DNA from: DATAOG01 sp963753685
GTDB taxonomy: Bacteria > Pseudomonadota > Alphaproteobacteria > Geminicoccales > Geminicoccaceae
Assembly: GCA_963753685.1 (NCBI GenBank)
Contig: CAVWDE010000021.1
Location: 186,001-250,000 of the forward strand
DNA: 64,000 bases
Reading direction: 5' to 3'
In this document: piece by piece, positions 37,503 to 48,551 of the stretch
How positions within the stretch are numbered: the stretch's first letter is position 1
Layout of the letters: each line of letters begins with the position of its first letter
Notes under the pieces: generated by a model
What the model was told of the DNA's origin: nothing
Database searches by the model: none
What the model saw: only the letters and a program-made list of their open reading frames with translations
Position numbers and translations under genes: made by a program

Positions 37503-38888
37503 ATGACCGGCGACATCCTGATCGTCGACGACGAGCCCGCAGTGCGCGATGCGATCGCGGCGATCCTCAGCGACGAGGGCTACGACGTGCGCCACGCTCC
37601 CGACGGGGTGAGCGCGCTCGCCGAGATCGAGTCCCGGCCGCCCAGCCTGGTCCTGCTCGACATCTGGCTCGAGGGCTCAAGGCTCGATGGCCTCCAGGTG
37701 CTCGACCAGATCCGGCGGACCTCGGACGATCTGCCGGTGCTCGTGATCAGCGGCCACGGCACGATCGAGACCGCGGTCACCGCGATCAAGAAGGGGGCCT
37801 ACGACTTTCTCGAGAAGCCGTTCAACGCCGATCGCCTCCTGGTGCTGATCGAGCGCGCGCGCGAAGCCGCCAGGCTCAAGCGTGAGAACGCGGAGCTCAA
37901 GCTCAAGCTCGGCGACGAGCGCGAGCTGATCGGCCGCTCGCCGGCGGTCCAGCAGGTCCGGACCGCGATCCAAAGGGTCGCGCTGACCGGCTCGCGGGTC
38001 CTGATCTCGGGCCCGCCCGGGGTCGGCAAGGAGGTCGTGGCGCGCCTGATCCACGTCAGCTCGAGGCGGGCCGAGGGCCCGTTCGTGGTGATCAACGCCG
38101 CGACCATGGCGCCCGAGCGCATGGAGGTCGAGCTGTTCGGCTGCGAGGCCGGGTTCCTGGGCCCGGAGCGGCCGCGCCAGCTCGGCACGTTCGAGCGCGC
38201 CCATGGCGGCACCCTGTTGCTCGACGAGGTCGCCGACATGCCGCTCGAGACCCAGGGCAAGATCCTGCGCGTGCTCCAGGAGCAGAGCTTCCTGCGCCTC
38301 GGCGGCCAGCGGCGGATCGAGGTCGACGTGCGGGTGATCGCGGCCAGCAATCGCGATCTGCAGGGCGAGATCGCGACCGGACGCTTCCGCGAGGACCTCT
38401 ACTACCGGCTGAACGTGGTGCCGATCCGCGTGCCGCCGCTGTCCGAGCGACGGGCCGACATCCCGATGCTCGCCGCCTACTTCATGGAACGGGCGGCCGA
38501 GGCTGCCGGCCTGCCGGCCCGCCGGCTGTCGCCCGAGGCGCTGGCCCTGCTGCAGTCGGCCGACTGGCCGGGCAACGTCCGCCAGCTGCGCAACGTGCTC
38601 GAGTGGCTCCTGATCATGGCGCCCGGCGATCCCAAGGCCGAAGTCGGGGTCGACAGCCTGCCGCCGGAGTTCGTCGAGACCGCGACCGCGGGCCTCGGCG
38701 CGTCCTCCAACGGCGAGCTGATGGTGCTGCCGATCCGCGAGGCCCGCGAGCATTTCGAGCGCGCCTATCTGCAGGCGCAGCTGGAGCGCTTCAGCGGCAA
38801 CATCTCGCGCACCGCGAGCTTCGTCGGCATGGAGCGCTCGGCACTCCACCGCAAGCTCAAGTCGCTGAACATCCACACCGACGACTGA
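37503..38888 (+). CDS. ntrX: Response regulator NtrX
   Basis: The 461-residue protein has a receiver (Asp 53 in LVLLDIWLEG), an AAA+ domain with Walker A GPPGVGKEVVARL and a Fis-type DNA-binding end (NISRTASFVGMERSALHRKL). At the place of GAFTGA it has AGFLGP, so contact with sigma-54 is unlikely. This loss is known for alphaproteobacterial NtrX proteins, which can act with sigma-70 or as repressors. ATG 37503 was chosen because it gives the normal receiver N-terminus (MTGDILIVDDEP). Confidence 0.95.
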   Translation: MTGDILIVDDEPAVRDAIAAILSDEGYDVRHAPDGVSALAEIESRPPSLVLLDIWLEGSRLDGLQVLDQIRRTSDDLPVLVISGHGTIETAVTAIKKGAYDFLEKPFNADRLLVLIERAREAARLKRENAELKLKLGDERELIGRSPAVQQVRTAIQRVALTGSRVLISGPPGVGKEVVARLIHVSSRRAEGPFVVINAATMAPERMEVELFGCEAGFLGPERPRQLGTFERAHGGTLLLDEVADMPLETQGKILRVLQEQSFLRLGGQRRIEVDVRVIAASNRDLQGEIATGRFREDLYYRLNVVPIRVPPLSERRADIPMLAAYFMERAAEAAGLPARRLSPEALALLQSADWPGNVRQLRNVLEWLLIMAPGDPKAEVGVDSLPPEFVETATAGLGASSNGELMVLPIREAREHFERAYLQAQLERFSGNISRTASFVGMERSALHRKLKSLNIHTDD

Positions 38889-38954
38889 CCCGACCATGAC
38901 GACCATGACGAGCCGGCGCCGGTTCCGGCCCCGATCGCGCCGCCGACCGCGCCC

Positions 38955-40331
38955 ATGAAGGTGATCGTCTGCGGCGCCGGCCAGGTCGGCTTCCACATCG
39001 CCCGCTACCTCGCGGTCGCCGGCAACGACGTGACCGCGATCGACCAGCGCGCCGAGCTCACCCAGAAGATCGGCGAGAGCCTGGACATCCAGGCGATCAC
39101 GGGCTTTGCCTCGCATCCCGAGGTGCTCGAGCAGGCCGGCGCCGAGGACGCCGAGATGCTGATCGCGGTGACCAGCGCCGACGAGGTCAACATGGTCACC
39201 TGCCAGGTCGCGCACTCGCTGTTCAACGTGCCGACCAAGATCGCCCGGGTGCGTCACCAGAGCTATCTGCAGAGCCGCTGGCACGACCTCTTCCGGCGCG
39301 AGGCCATGCCGATCGACGTCATCATCTCGCCCGAGCTCGAGGTCGCGCGCGCGATCTCGCGGCGGCTCGAGGTGCCGGGGGCGACCGAGGTCACGCCGTT
39401 CGCCGAGGACCGGGTGCGGCTGATCGCCGCTCGCTGCGGGCCCGACTGCCCGATCCTCGACACGCCGCTGCGCCAGCTGACCTACCTGTTCCCGGACCTG
39501 CACCTGATCTGCGTCGGCATCACCCGCGGCGACCGGTTCTTCATTCCGAGCGGCGACGATCACCTGATCGCCGGCGACGAGGTCTACTCGGTGGTCGAGA
39601 CCAGCCACGTGGGGCGCGCGATGCGCGCGTTCGGCCACGAGGAGAAGACCGCGGACCGGATCGTGATCGCCGGCGGCGGCAACATCGGGCTGTCGCTCGC
39701 CCGCGAGATCGAGCTGACCCGGCCGCAGGCGACCATCACCCTGATCGAGAGCGGCGCCGAGCGGGCGCGCTTCATCGCCGACAAGCTGACCCGCAGCGTC
39801 GTCCTGCTCGGCGACACCCGCGACCAGGAGATCCATGAGGAGGCCAATCTCAGGACCGCCCAGGCGATCGTCAGCGTCACCAACAACGACGAGGTCAACA
39901 TCATGGCGGCGCTGCTGGCCAAGCGCTACGGCTGCCCGCAGGCGCTGACCCTGGTCAACAACAACGTCTACGGCGGCTTGCTCGGCTCGCTCGGCATCGA
40001 CGTCGTGGTCAACCCCCGCGAGACCACGGTCTCGAGCGTGCTCCGGCACGTGCGGCGCGGGCGGATCAAGTCGGTCTACTCGCTGCGCGACGGCGAGGCC
40101 GAGGTGTTCGAGGCCGAGGCGCTCGAAACCTCGCCCCTGGTCGGCCAGCCGCTCAAGGACGCCCGCCTGCCGAGCGGGGTGATCGTCGGCGCGATCGTGC
40201 GCGACGATGCCGTGATCATGCCGCGCGCCGAGACCGTGATCCGGGCGCGCGACCGGGTGGTGGTCGTGGCCCGGGCGGCGGTGGTCAAGAAAGTCGAGAA
40301 GCTGTTCGCCGTCCGGGTCGAATATTTCTGA
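38955..40331 (+). CDS. trkA: Trk system potassium uptake regulator TrkA
   Basis: The 458-residue peripheral membrane protein contains two RCK units, each a Rossmann NAD-binding domain (MKVIVCGAGQVGFHIARYLA and RIVIAGGGNIGLSLAREIEL) followed by a TrkA-C domain (RQLTYLFPDLHLICVGITRG; KDARLPSGVIVGAIVRDDAV). It gates the TrkH/TrkG potassium channel in response to nucleotides. Its place directly after ntrX is standard in alphaproteobacteria. The 66-base gap from ntrX contains GACCATGACGA-type repeats only. Confidence 0.96.
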   Translation: MKVIVCGAGQVGFHIARYLAVAGNDVTAIDQRAELTQKIGESLDIQAITGFASHPEVLEQAGAEDAEMLIAVTSADEVNMVTCQVAHSLFNVPTKIARVRHQSYLQSRWHDLFRREAMPIDVIISPELEVARAISRRLEVPGATEVTPFAEDRVRLIAARCGPDCPILDTPLRQLTYLFPDLHLICVGITRGDRFFIPSGDDHLIAGDEVYSVVETSHVGRAMRAFGHEEKTADRIVIAGGGNIGLSLAREIELTRPQATITLIESGAERARFIADKLTRSVVLLGDTRDQEIHEEANLRTAQAIVSVTNNDEVNIMAALLAKRYGCPQALTLVNNNVYGGLLGSLGIDVVVNPRETTVSSVLRHVRRGRIKSVYSLRDGEAEVFEAEALETSPLVGQPLKDARLPSGVIVGAIVRDDAVIMPRAETVIRARDRVVVVARAAVVKKVEKLFAVRVEYF

Positions 40332-40358
40332 GCCGGCGGCGTTAGCTCACGAGGACCC

Positions 40359-41279
40359 ATGCCGATGACCCGGATCGCCTATGTCAACGGCCGCTACCGG
40401 CCGCTCGCCGACCCGGCGATCGCGATCGAGGATCGCGGTTACCAGTTCGCCGATGGCGTGTACGAGGTGATCAAGATCCTAGGCGGTCAGGCGCGCGATC
40501 TGGAGCGCCATCTCGACCGTCTGGAGCGCTCGCTCGCGGCCCTCGAGATCCGCCCGCCGATGACCCGGGCGGCGCTCAAGAGCGTGCTCGCCGAGGTCCT
40601 CCGGCGCAACCGGCTGCCGACCGCATTGCTCTACCTGCAGGCGACGCGCGGCACGGCGCCCCGCAACCACATCTTTCCCAAAGACGCCCGGCCGACGCTG
40701 GTCGTCACGGTCCGCAGGCCGAGCTTTCCGGGCGCCAGGGAGCGGGAAGGGGGGGTCGGCGTGATCACCATGCCGGATCTGCGCTGGGGGCGCTGCGACA
40801 TCAAGTCGATCAGCCTCCTGCCCAATGTCCTGGCGCGCCAGCAGGCGGCGGCCGCAGGCCGGCGCGAGGCCTGGCTGATCGACCGCGAGGGCTTCGTCAC
40901 CGAAGGCAGCGCCTCGAACGCCTACATCGTCGACCAGGACGGCCGGCTGGTCACCCACCCGTTGTGCGAGAAGATCCTGGGCGGGGTCACCCGCTCGGTG
41001 CTGCTCGAGCTCGCGCGCGCCGACGGCATCGCGGTGGTCGAGCGGCCGTTTTCGCTCGCCGAGGCTCAGAGCGCGCGGGAGGCGGCGCTGTCGAGCACCA
41101 GCTCGCTGGTCCTGCCGGTGACCGCGATCGACGACCGCACGGTCGGCAACGGCCATCCGGGAACGGTGGTGCGGCGCCTCATGACGCTCTATGATGCGCA
41201 CTGCAATCGGCGGATCGAGACGGCGGCAGCGGTATCGCAAGTTGGCCCGACCCCTCGAGACCTGATCGCGGCACGCTAA
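40359..41279 (+). CDS. dat: D-amino acid aminotransferase (fold type IV PLP enzyme)
   Basis: The 306-residue enzyme transfers amino groups between D-amino acids and 2-oxo acids. The family markers are AYVNGRYRPL at the start, IEDRGYQFADGVYEV, YLQATRGTAPRNHIFP, Lys 149 in CDIKSISLLPN as the PLP anchor, and VTEGSASNAYIV. The RGYQFADGVYEV pattern favours D-alanine transaminase over branched-chain transaminase or aminodeoxychorismate lyase. The gene position between trkA and hfq is conserved in the order. Confidence 0.92.
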   Translation: MPMTRIAYVNGRYRPLADPAIAIEDRGYQFADGVYEVIKILGGQARDLERHLDRLERSLAALEIRPPMTRAALKSVLAEVLRRNRLPTALLYLQATRGTAPRNHIFPKDARPTLVVTVRRPSFPGAREREGGVGVITMPDLRWGRCDIKSISLLPNVLARQQAAAAGRREAWLIDREGFVTEGSASNAYIVDQDGRLVTHPLCEKILGGVTRSVLLELARADGIAVVERPFSLAEAQSAREAALSSTSSLVLPVTAIDDRTVGNGHPGTVVRRLMTLYDAHCNRRIETAAAVSQVGPTPRDLIAAR

Positions 41280-41460
41280 ATATGCTGGCTAACGCCGACA
41301 TCTGGCCGCTATCTTGCAAAAGCGGCTGGACGGCAAGCGGGCAGCGGAGCTGCGGTCTTGCCGGCGGCAAGCGGCGCGGGTAGATCGGCCCCGGCGAAAC
41401 GGAGGAGGACGCCTGGACAACCGCCGGTCCCGGCTGCAAACAACAACAAGGATCAACCCG

Positions 41461-41718
41461 ATGTCCACCGAAAAGACGCAGAATGTGCAGGATGTTTTCC
41501 TTAACCACATTCGCAAGAACAAGGTCCCTGTGACCATCTTTCTGATCAACGGGGTCAAGTTGCAGGGGGTGGTCAGCTCATTCGACAACTTTTCGCTGTT
41601 ACTGCGCCGCGACGGCCACGTGCAGCTGGTGTACAAGCATGCGGTCTCGACCGTGATGCCGGCGAGCGTGGTGCGCCTCTACGAGCCGAGCAGCGAAGAG
41701 GCGGCGCCGGCTGGATGA
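41461..41718 (+). CDS. hfq: RNA chaperone Hfq
   Basis: The 85-residue protein forms hexameric rings that bind small RNAs and mRNAs. Sm1 (VQDVFLNHIRKNKVPVTIFL), INGVKLQGVVSSFDNFSLLL and the Sm2 motif YKHAVSTVMP are all present. AAGGA lies before ATG 41461. The 181-base gap from dat contains its likely promoter but no other gene; hflX follows closely, as in many proteobacteria. Confidence 0.97.
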   Translation: MSTEKTQNVQDVFLNHIRKNKVPVTIFLINGVKLQGVVSSFDNFSLLLRRDGHVQLVYKHAVSTVMPASVVRLYEPSSEEAAPAG

Positions 41719-41761
41719 CCGCCCCCTGACCGAGCCCGGAGCCGGCAGCGCGCGGACCCTC

Positions 41762-43030
41762 GTGCTGCGGCCGCTCTGGGCCGCGACCGAGCGGTCCGAC
41801 CGGTCGTCGGAAGGCCAGCTCGACGAAGCGGTCGGGCTCGCGCGCGCGATCGACCTCGAGGTCGTCGATGCCGAGGTCGTGGTGCTGCGCAAGCTGCGGC
41901 CGGCGACCTTGCTCGGCGCCGGCCGGGTGGCTTCGCTGGCTGAGCAGATCAAGCTCCAGGAGATCGCGCTGGTGGTGGTCGACGGGCCGCTCAGCGCGGT
42001 CCAGCAGCGCAATCTGGAGCGCGCCTGGTCGTGCAAGGTGATCGACCGCACCGGCCTGATCCTCGAGATCTTCGGGGCGCGCGCCAAGACCCGCGAGGGC
42101 GAGCTCCAGGTCGAGCTGGCGGCGCTCACCTATCAGCGCTCGCGACTGGTCCGGTCCTGGACCCACCTCGAGCGCCAGCGCGGCGGCTTCGGCTTCCTGG
42201 GCGGCCCGGGCGAGGCGCAGATCGAGCTCGACCGGCGCCGGATCGACGAGCGCATCCTGCACATCGAGCGCGATCTGGCCGCGGTCAAGCGCACCCGCGG
42301 CCTCCATCGCCAGGCGCGCGAGCGACTGGACTACCCGGTGATCGCCCTGGTCGGGTACACCAACGCCGGCAAGTCGACCCTCTTCAACCGCCTGACCGGG
42401 GCCGCGGTCGACGCCCGCGACCAGCTGTTCGCGACCCTCGATCCGACCATGCGGCGCTGCGCGCTGCCGTCCGGACAGGCGGCGATCCTGTCCGACACCG
42501 TGGGCTTCATCGCCGATCTGCCGACCGATCTGGTGGCCGCCTTCCGCGCCACCCTCGAGGAGGTGCAGACGGCCGACCTGGTGATCCACGTGCGCGACGT
42601 CGCCCATGGCGAGGCCGCCGCCCAGCAGAGCGATGTCCTGAAGGTGCTGGCGAGCCTCGGCCTCGAGCATCTGGGCGCCGAGGGACGGCTGATCGAGTTC
42701 TGGAACAAGGTCGACCTGCTGGCCGACGACGCGCGGCAGCGGCTCGCCCATGCCGCCGCGCGCCAGCCCGAGGCGATCTTGGGCTCGGCGCGCACCGGCG
42801 AGGGGATCGCGGCCCTGCTGGCCGAGCTCGACCGGCGCCTCGCCGCCCAGGCGCGGGTGGTCGAGCTGGAGCTGGATTCCGCCGATGGCGCCGGGCTCGC
42901 CTGGTTGTACCGCCACGGCACCGTGCTCGCGCGCTCGCAGACCGACGGCCGGGTCCGCCTCCGGGTCGCCCTGCTGCCCGCCCAGGAGGCCCGTCTGGCG
43001 CGCCAGTTCCCCGGCGGCACGATCCTCTGA
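41762..43030 (+). CDS. hflX: GTPase HflX
   Basis: The 422-residue ribosome-associated GTPase splits stalled 70S ribosomes. The N-terminal HflX domain includes TLLGAGRVASLAEQIK and a glycine-rich GGFGFLGGPGEAQIELDRR segment. The G domain has VALVGYTNAGKSTLFNRLTG (G1), LSDTVGFIADLP (G3) and FWNKVDLL (G4). The start is GTG 41762, 43 bases after hfq. The protein is complete and no frameshift is seen. Confidence 0.95.
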   Translation: MLRPLWAATERSDRSSEGQLDEAVGLARAIDLEVVDAEVVVLRKLRPATLLGAGRVASLAEQIKLQEIALVVVDGPLSAVQQRNLERAWSCKVIDRTGLILEIFGARAKTREGELQVELAALTYQRSRLVRSWTHLERQRGGFGFLGGPGEAQIELDRRRIDERILHIERDLAAVKRTRGLHRQARERLDYPVIALVGYTNAGKSTLFNRLTGAAVDARDQLFATLDPTMRRCALPSGQAAILSDTVGFIADLPTDLVAAFRATLEEVQTADLVIHVRDVAHGEAAAQQSDVLKVLASLGLEHLGAEGRLIEFWNKVDLLADDARQRLAHAAARQPEAILGSARTGEGIAALLAELDRRLAAQARVVELELDSADGAGLAWLYRHGTVLARSQTDGRVRLRVALLPAQEARLARQFPGGTIL

Positions 43031-43082
43031 CGCCCGCCAGCACCCGGTTTGTGACGCCGGTGCATTCGGGTTGCCGCCGGAG

Positions 43083-43111
43083 TTGACAGGCGTCGGGTCG
43101 GCGCCTATATG
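43083..43111 (+). promoter_or_regulatory. Promoter of groES-groEL
   Basis: TTGACA (43083-43088) and TATATG (43106-43111) with a 17-base spacer lie immediately upstream of the CIRCE element, so transcription should start within or just before it. Confidence 0.75.
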
Positions 43112-43121
43112 CGGGCTGTGC

Positions 43122-43148
43122 TTAGCACTCAAGCGACGAGAGTGCTAA
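43122..43148. promoter_or_regulatory. CIRCE element (HrcA operator)
   Basis: TTAGCACTC, nine bases, GAGTGCTAA: a perfect copy of the CIRCE consensus 94 bases upstream of groES. The heat-shock repressor HrcA binds this site; its gene is not in the window. The site makes the groESL operon heat-inducible. Confidence 0.97.
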
Positions 43149-43242
43149 CAAACCACCGAAATTCCCAACCCCTGGACCAGGAGCCGTTGCGGCGGGCTCA
43201 TGGTCGCATCGTACCCAGCTCGCAACAGATATGGAGGAGCTC

Positions 43243-43557
43243 ATGAAAATCAAGCCGTTGCACGATCGGGTGGTCGTCCGCCGGGTCGAGGAGGAGGAGC
43301 GTACGCCTGGTGGCATCCTGATTCCCGATACCGCCAAAGAGAAGCCGATGCAGGGCAAGGTTCTGGCGGTCGGGCCGGGCGCCCGCGACGAGAGCGGCAA
43401 GCGCATCGAGCCGGACGTCAAGGCTGGCGACACCATCCTGTTCGGCAAGTGGTCGGGCACCGAGGTCAAGATCGACGGCGAGGAGCTGCTGATCATGAAG
43501 GAGTCCGACATCATGGGCATCATCGAGGGCGCGGCCAAGAGCGCCAAGGCGGCCTAA
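43243..43557 (+). CDS. groES: Co-chaperonin GroES
   Basis: The 104-residue protein (slightly longer than the usual 95-97) caps the GroEL chamber. It begins MKIKPLHDRVVVRRVEEEER, has the mobile-loop region TPGGILIPDTAKEKP and ends GIIEGAAKSAKAA. The start at ATG 43243 follows GGAGGAG at ideal spacing; an ATG four codons upstream lies inside that ribosome site and is unlikely. Expression is under the CIRCE/HrcA promoter. Confidence 0.97.
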   Translation: MKIKPLHDRVVVRRVEEEERTPGGILIPDTAKEKPMQGKVLAVGPGARDESGKRIEPDVKAGDTILFGKWSGTEVKIDGEELLIMKESDIMGIIEGAAKSAKAA

Positions 43558-43596
43558 CCAGGTCGGGACAGGATCGAGCAAGGAGGTCAGGAGCCA

Positions 43597-45255
<1,659 letters not shown>

Positions 45256-45282
45256 TCGTCCGAGCTTTGCCAACGGTTACGG

Positions 45283-45313
45283 GGGCCGCTCTTCGGGGCG
45301 GCCCTTCCTTTTT
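45283..45313 (+). terminator. Intrinsic terminator of groESL
   Basis: GGGCCGC (45283-45289) and GCGGCCC (45298-45304) form a GC-rich stem with an 8-base loop containing TTCG, followed by TTCCTTTTT. It lies 27 bases after the groEL stop. Confidence 0.85.
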
Positions 45314-45361
45314 GGCTCCTCGGTCGCCCTGCGGGTCTGGGCGCCGAAGCGCCGCCAGCGG

Positions 45362-46480
45362 CTAGTCGATCGCGTCTTTGGGCACCCACTTGCCCTCGTG
45401 CCAGACGTACCACGCGAACGGATCGAAGCCGGTGACGTCGCCCTTGGCGTCGAACCCGATCGTCCCGAGCACGGTCTCGAACCGCCGCTGACGCAGCACT
45501 TCGGCCACGCGGGCCGCGTCCGTCGTGCCCGCCTGCGCCACCGCCTGGGCCCAGGCCTGGACCGCGGCGTAGGCAGAAAGCTGCGCGCCGAGCGGCTCGT
45601 CGAGACCTTGCGCCCGGAACGCCGCCACCACGCCGGCGGCAGGCGGCCGTCGCAGGGCATCCATGTAAAAAGTCATCGGGATGCCCTCGGCGGCATCGCC
45701 GGCGATCAGCCAGAAATCCTCGTTTGCGACCCCATCCGGCACGAGAATGGCAAGTCCAGGCAGACGCTGCTTCGCCTGCCGGACGATCAGCCCCGCCTCC
45801 GCCTGGTAGCCGCCATAGAAGACGACGTCGATTCCGCGATCCTCGAACATCGCGATGAGATCTGAGAATTCGGTCTGCCCCGGCCGCACCTGCTCGAACA
45901 ACGTGGTCGCGATGCCGAGTTCATCGAGCCGGCGTTTGGCTTCCTCGGCAACCCCCTGGCCGTACACCTGACCGTCGTGGACGATGGCGATCCTCGCGCC
46001 CGGCCAGTCCTTGGCGATGCGATCGCCGACCATGGTGCCCTGCTGGTCGTCGCGGCCGCAGGTCCGAAACGTGTAGCGCAGGCCCCGCTCGGTGAGCCGC
46101 GGGTTGGTCGCCGCCGGCGAGATCAGGATGATGCCCGCGTCCTCGTAGACCCTGGAGGCCGGAATCGCGGCGCCCGAGCACTGATGGCCGACCACGAACG
46201 GCACGCCCTCGGCCACGAGCTTGTGCGCCGCCGCCAGCGCTTGGTCCGGATCGCAGAAGTCGTCGACCAGCACCGGCTCCAGCGTCTGGCCGAGAACCCC
46301 ACCGGCGGCGTTCAGATCCTCAAGCGCCATGTACGCGCCGGCGCGCGTCTCCTCGCCGCCCCAGGCGTAGTGACCGGTCAACGGCGCGGCGACTCCGATC
46401 CGGATCTCCGCGTGGGCGCCGGGAGCGGCAAGGATTGACAGGAAAATAACCGCAAGCCCGAAGAGCCTATCGCTCACCAT
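45362..46480 (-). CDS. Branched-chain amino acid-type ABC transporter substrate-binding protein (LivK family)
   Basis: The 372-residue protein has a signal peptide (LFGLAVIFLSILAAPGAHA) and a type I periplasmic-binding fold: EIRIGVAAPLTGHYAWGGEE, GVPFVVGHQCSGAAIPASRV, ILISPAATNP and YTFRTCGRDDQQGT, then the hinge ARIAIVHDGQVYGQGVA. Such receptors bind leucine, isoleucine, valine or aromatic and urea-type ligands. The permease and ATPase genes are not adjacent, so it is an orphan receptor. It is divergent from the homogentisate genes, which makes an aromatic or amino-acid ligand plausible but unproven. ATG 46480 follows TGGAGA. Confidence 0.88.
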   Translation of the reverse strand: MVSDRLFGLAVIFLSILAAPGAHAEIRIGVAAPLTGHYAWGGEETRAGAYMALEDLNAAGGVLGQTLEPVLVDDFCDPDQALAAAHKLVAEGVPFVVGHQCSGAAIPASRVYEDAGIILISPAATNPRLTERGLRYTFRTCGRDDQQGTMVGDRIAKDWPGARIAIVHDGQVYGQGVAEEAKRRLDELGIATTLFEQVRPGQTEFSDLIAMFEDRGIDVVFYGGYQAEAGLIVRQAKQRLPGLAILVPDGVANEDFWLIAGDAAEGIPMTFYMDALRRPPAAGVVAAFRAQGLDEPLGAQLSAYAAVQAWAQAVAQAGTTDAARVAEVLRQRRFETVLGTIGFDAKGDVTGFDPFAWYVWHEGKWVPKDAID

Positions 46481-46637
46481 GTCTCCAAACTCCCAAGCCA
46501 CGCTTGAATCTGACCAATTTGTCTAGGTCGTTCCTCGTTCATGTGTCAACCCGGACCGTCCTGCGCTCTCTTTTGGTGGCCGCGGCGGCGCCGCCGTGCC
46601 AAGCTCTGCCCGAGGCAAGGCGCGGGGAGGGGCGATC

Positions 46638-47276
46638 ATGCGGCTCTACGACTACTGGCGAAGCTCGGCCGCCTATCGGGTGCGGCTCGCGCTCAACTTC
46701 AAGGGCCTGGCCTACCAGCAGGTCGCGGTCGATCTGCGCACCGGCGCTCAACGCGCGCCGGCGTTCCTGGCGATCAACCCCCAGGGCCTCGTGCCGGTGC
46801 TCGAGGATGACGGCGCGATCCTCACCCAGTCCTTGCCGATCCTCAACTACCTCGATGAGCGCTACCCGCAGCCGGCGCTCCTGCCCAAGGACCTGCCCGG
46901 CCGCTGCAAGTCGCGTGCGATCGCGGTCGCGATCGCCTGCGAGATGCATCCTTTGAACAACATGCGCACGCTCAACTACCTCGAACATACGCTCGGGCTG
47001 GACGAGGCCGCGCGCATGGCCTGGTATCGGCATTGGATCGCCGAGGGCTTCGGTCCGCTCGAGGCGATGATCGCGCGCTCGGCCGGCGACTTCTGCGTCG
47101 GCGACGCGCCGAGCCTGGCCGACGTCTGCCTGGTGCCGCAGGTCTATAACGCCCGCCGCTACGAGTGCGATCTGGCGCCCTATCCGACCATCCGCCGGAT
47201 CGACGAGCGCTGCCGCCGGATCGAAGCCTTCGCCCGCGCCGCCCCCGAGCGCCAGCCCGACGCCCCGCCCAGCTGA
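46638..47276 (+). CDS. maiA: Maleylacetoacetate isomerase (zeta-class GST)
   Basis: The 212-residue glutathione-dependent enzyme isomerises maleylacetoacetate to fumarylacetoacetate in tyrosine and homogentisate degradation. The zeta-class motif YDYWRSSAAYRVRLALN is at the N-terminus, followed by INPQGLVPVLEDDG, SLPILNYLDERYP and the C-terminal GDAPSLADVCLVPQVYNA. ATG 46638 has GGGGAGGGG upstream. It opens a cluster with hmgA and fahA, so three consecutive pathway steps are together. Confidence 0.93.
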   Translation: MRLYDYWRSSAAYRVRLALNFKGLAYQQVAVDLRTGAQRAPAFLAINPQGLVPVLEDDGAILTQSLPILNYLDERYPQPALLPKDLPGRCKSRAIAVAIACEMHPLNNMRTLNYLEHTLGLDEAARMAWYRHWIAEGFGPLEAMIARSAGDFCVGDAPSLADVCLVPQVYNARRYECDLAPYPTIRRIDERCRRIEAFARAAPERQPDAPPS

Positions 47277-47404
47277 CCGTCTGCTGGGCATGGCCCTTGA
47301 AACCGGGGCCGCGCGCGCCAATAGTCCGGCGATCGTCCTTGCAACCGATTGACGCTCCGGGGCGTTCGCGACCGGGCCGGAGCGGACAGCAGGCGGAGCG
47401 GGTC

Positions 47405-48549
47405 ATGGCGAACCGGCACTTCATCTCCTATCCCCTGAGCCAGGGGCGCGCCTCGCGCCAGGCGCATGCCGACTTCCCGGCCGGGACCTTCGAGCGCGAG
47501 CTCGGCAAGGAGGGCTTCTTCGGCCCCGCGACCCACATGTACCACAGCCACCCGCCGACCGGCTGGATCGACTGGCAGGGGCCGCTCCGGCCGCGCTGCT
47601 TCGACCTCAACCGGCTCGCGGACGGCACCGGCTCGCCCTGGGACGCGGCCGTGGTCCTGCACAACAGCCCACGTCAAGCTCGCCTTCTGGCGGGCGCCGA
47701 TGAAGATGGATCACCTCGCGCGCAACGGCGACGGCGATCAGCTGATCTTCGTCCACGAGGGTGCGGGCGATCTGTTCTGCGATTACGGCCACCTGGAATT
47801 CCAGGCCGGCGACTACCTGGTCCTGCCGCGCAGCACCATGTGGCGGCTCGACTGCGCGACAGAGGTCAGCGCCCTCCTGATCGAGGCGACCGGCGGCTCG
47901 TTGATGCTGCCGGACAAGGGCATGGTCGGGCGGCACGCGATCTTCGATCCGGCGATGCTGGATGTGCCCCAGATCGACGAGGCGTTCCTTGCCCAGCAGG
48001 GCGAGACCCGGACACGAGGTCCGGATCAAGCGCCGGGGCGCCATCAGCACCGTGACCTATCCCTTCAACCCGCTCGATGCGGTCGGCTGGTCGGGCGATC
48101 TCGCGGTCGCGCGCATCAACGTTGCGGACCTGCGCCCCCTGATGAGCCACCGCTATCACCTGCCGCCGTCGGCCCACACGACCTTCGTGGGCCCCCGCTT
48201 CGTGGTCTGCACCTTCTGCCCGCGCCCGCTCGAGACCGACCCCGGCGCGCTCAAGCTGCCGTTCTTCCACAACAACGACGACTTCGACGAGGTCCTGTTC
48301 TACCACTCGGGCGACTTCTCGAGCCGCGACAACATCGAAGCCGGCATGGTCACCTTCCATCCCTGCGGCTTCACCCACGGGCCCCATCCCAAGGCGTTGC
48401 GCGGCATGTTCGAGCCCAAGCGCACGGCGACCGACGAATACGCCGTGATGCTCGATGCCCGCGATGCGCTCGAGGTCGGCGAGGCAGCCCGCGCGGTCGA
48501 GAACCAGGACTACGTCAACAGCTGGCGGGCGCCGGCGGCGCCGGGCTGA
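47405..48549 (+). pseudogene. hmgA: Homogentisate 1,2-dioxygenase, broken by two +1 frameshifts
   Basis: This ring-cleavage enzyme converts homogentisate to maleylacetoacetate. Three frames together give one protein: MANRHFISYPLSQGRASRQA to AVVLHNS; then HVKLAFWRAP to AFLAQQGET; then HEVRIKRRGAISTVTYPFNP, RFVVCTFCPRPLE, FHNNDDFDEVLFYHSGDFSS and FHPCGFTHGPHPKAL (iron ligands). The breaks are single extra C residues, at AGCCCACGTC near 47669 and ACCCGGACAC near 48008. Removing both leaves exactly 381 codons. Because neighbours of the pathway are intact and both breaks are C-run insertions, a working gene with sequence errors is more likely than decay. Confidence 0.88.
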
Positions 48550-48551
48550 AC

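Noticed and set aside
43231..43242. An upstream ATG as the groES start
   Set aside because: It lies inside the GGAGGAG ribosome site; the ATG at 43243 gives the conserved MKIKPL start.
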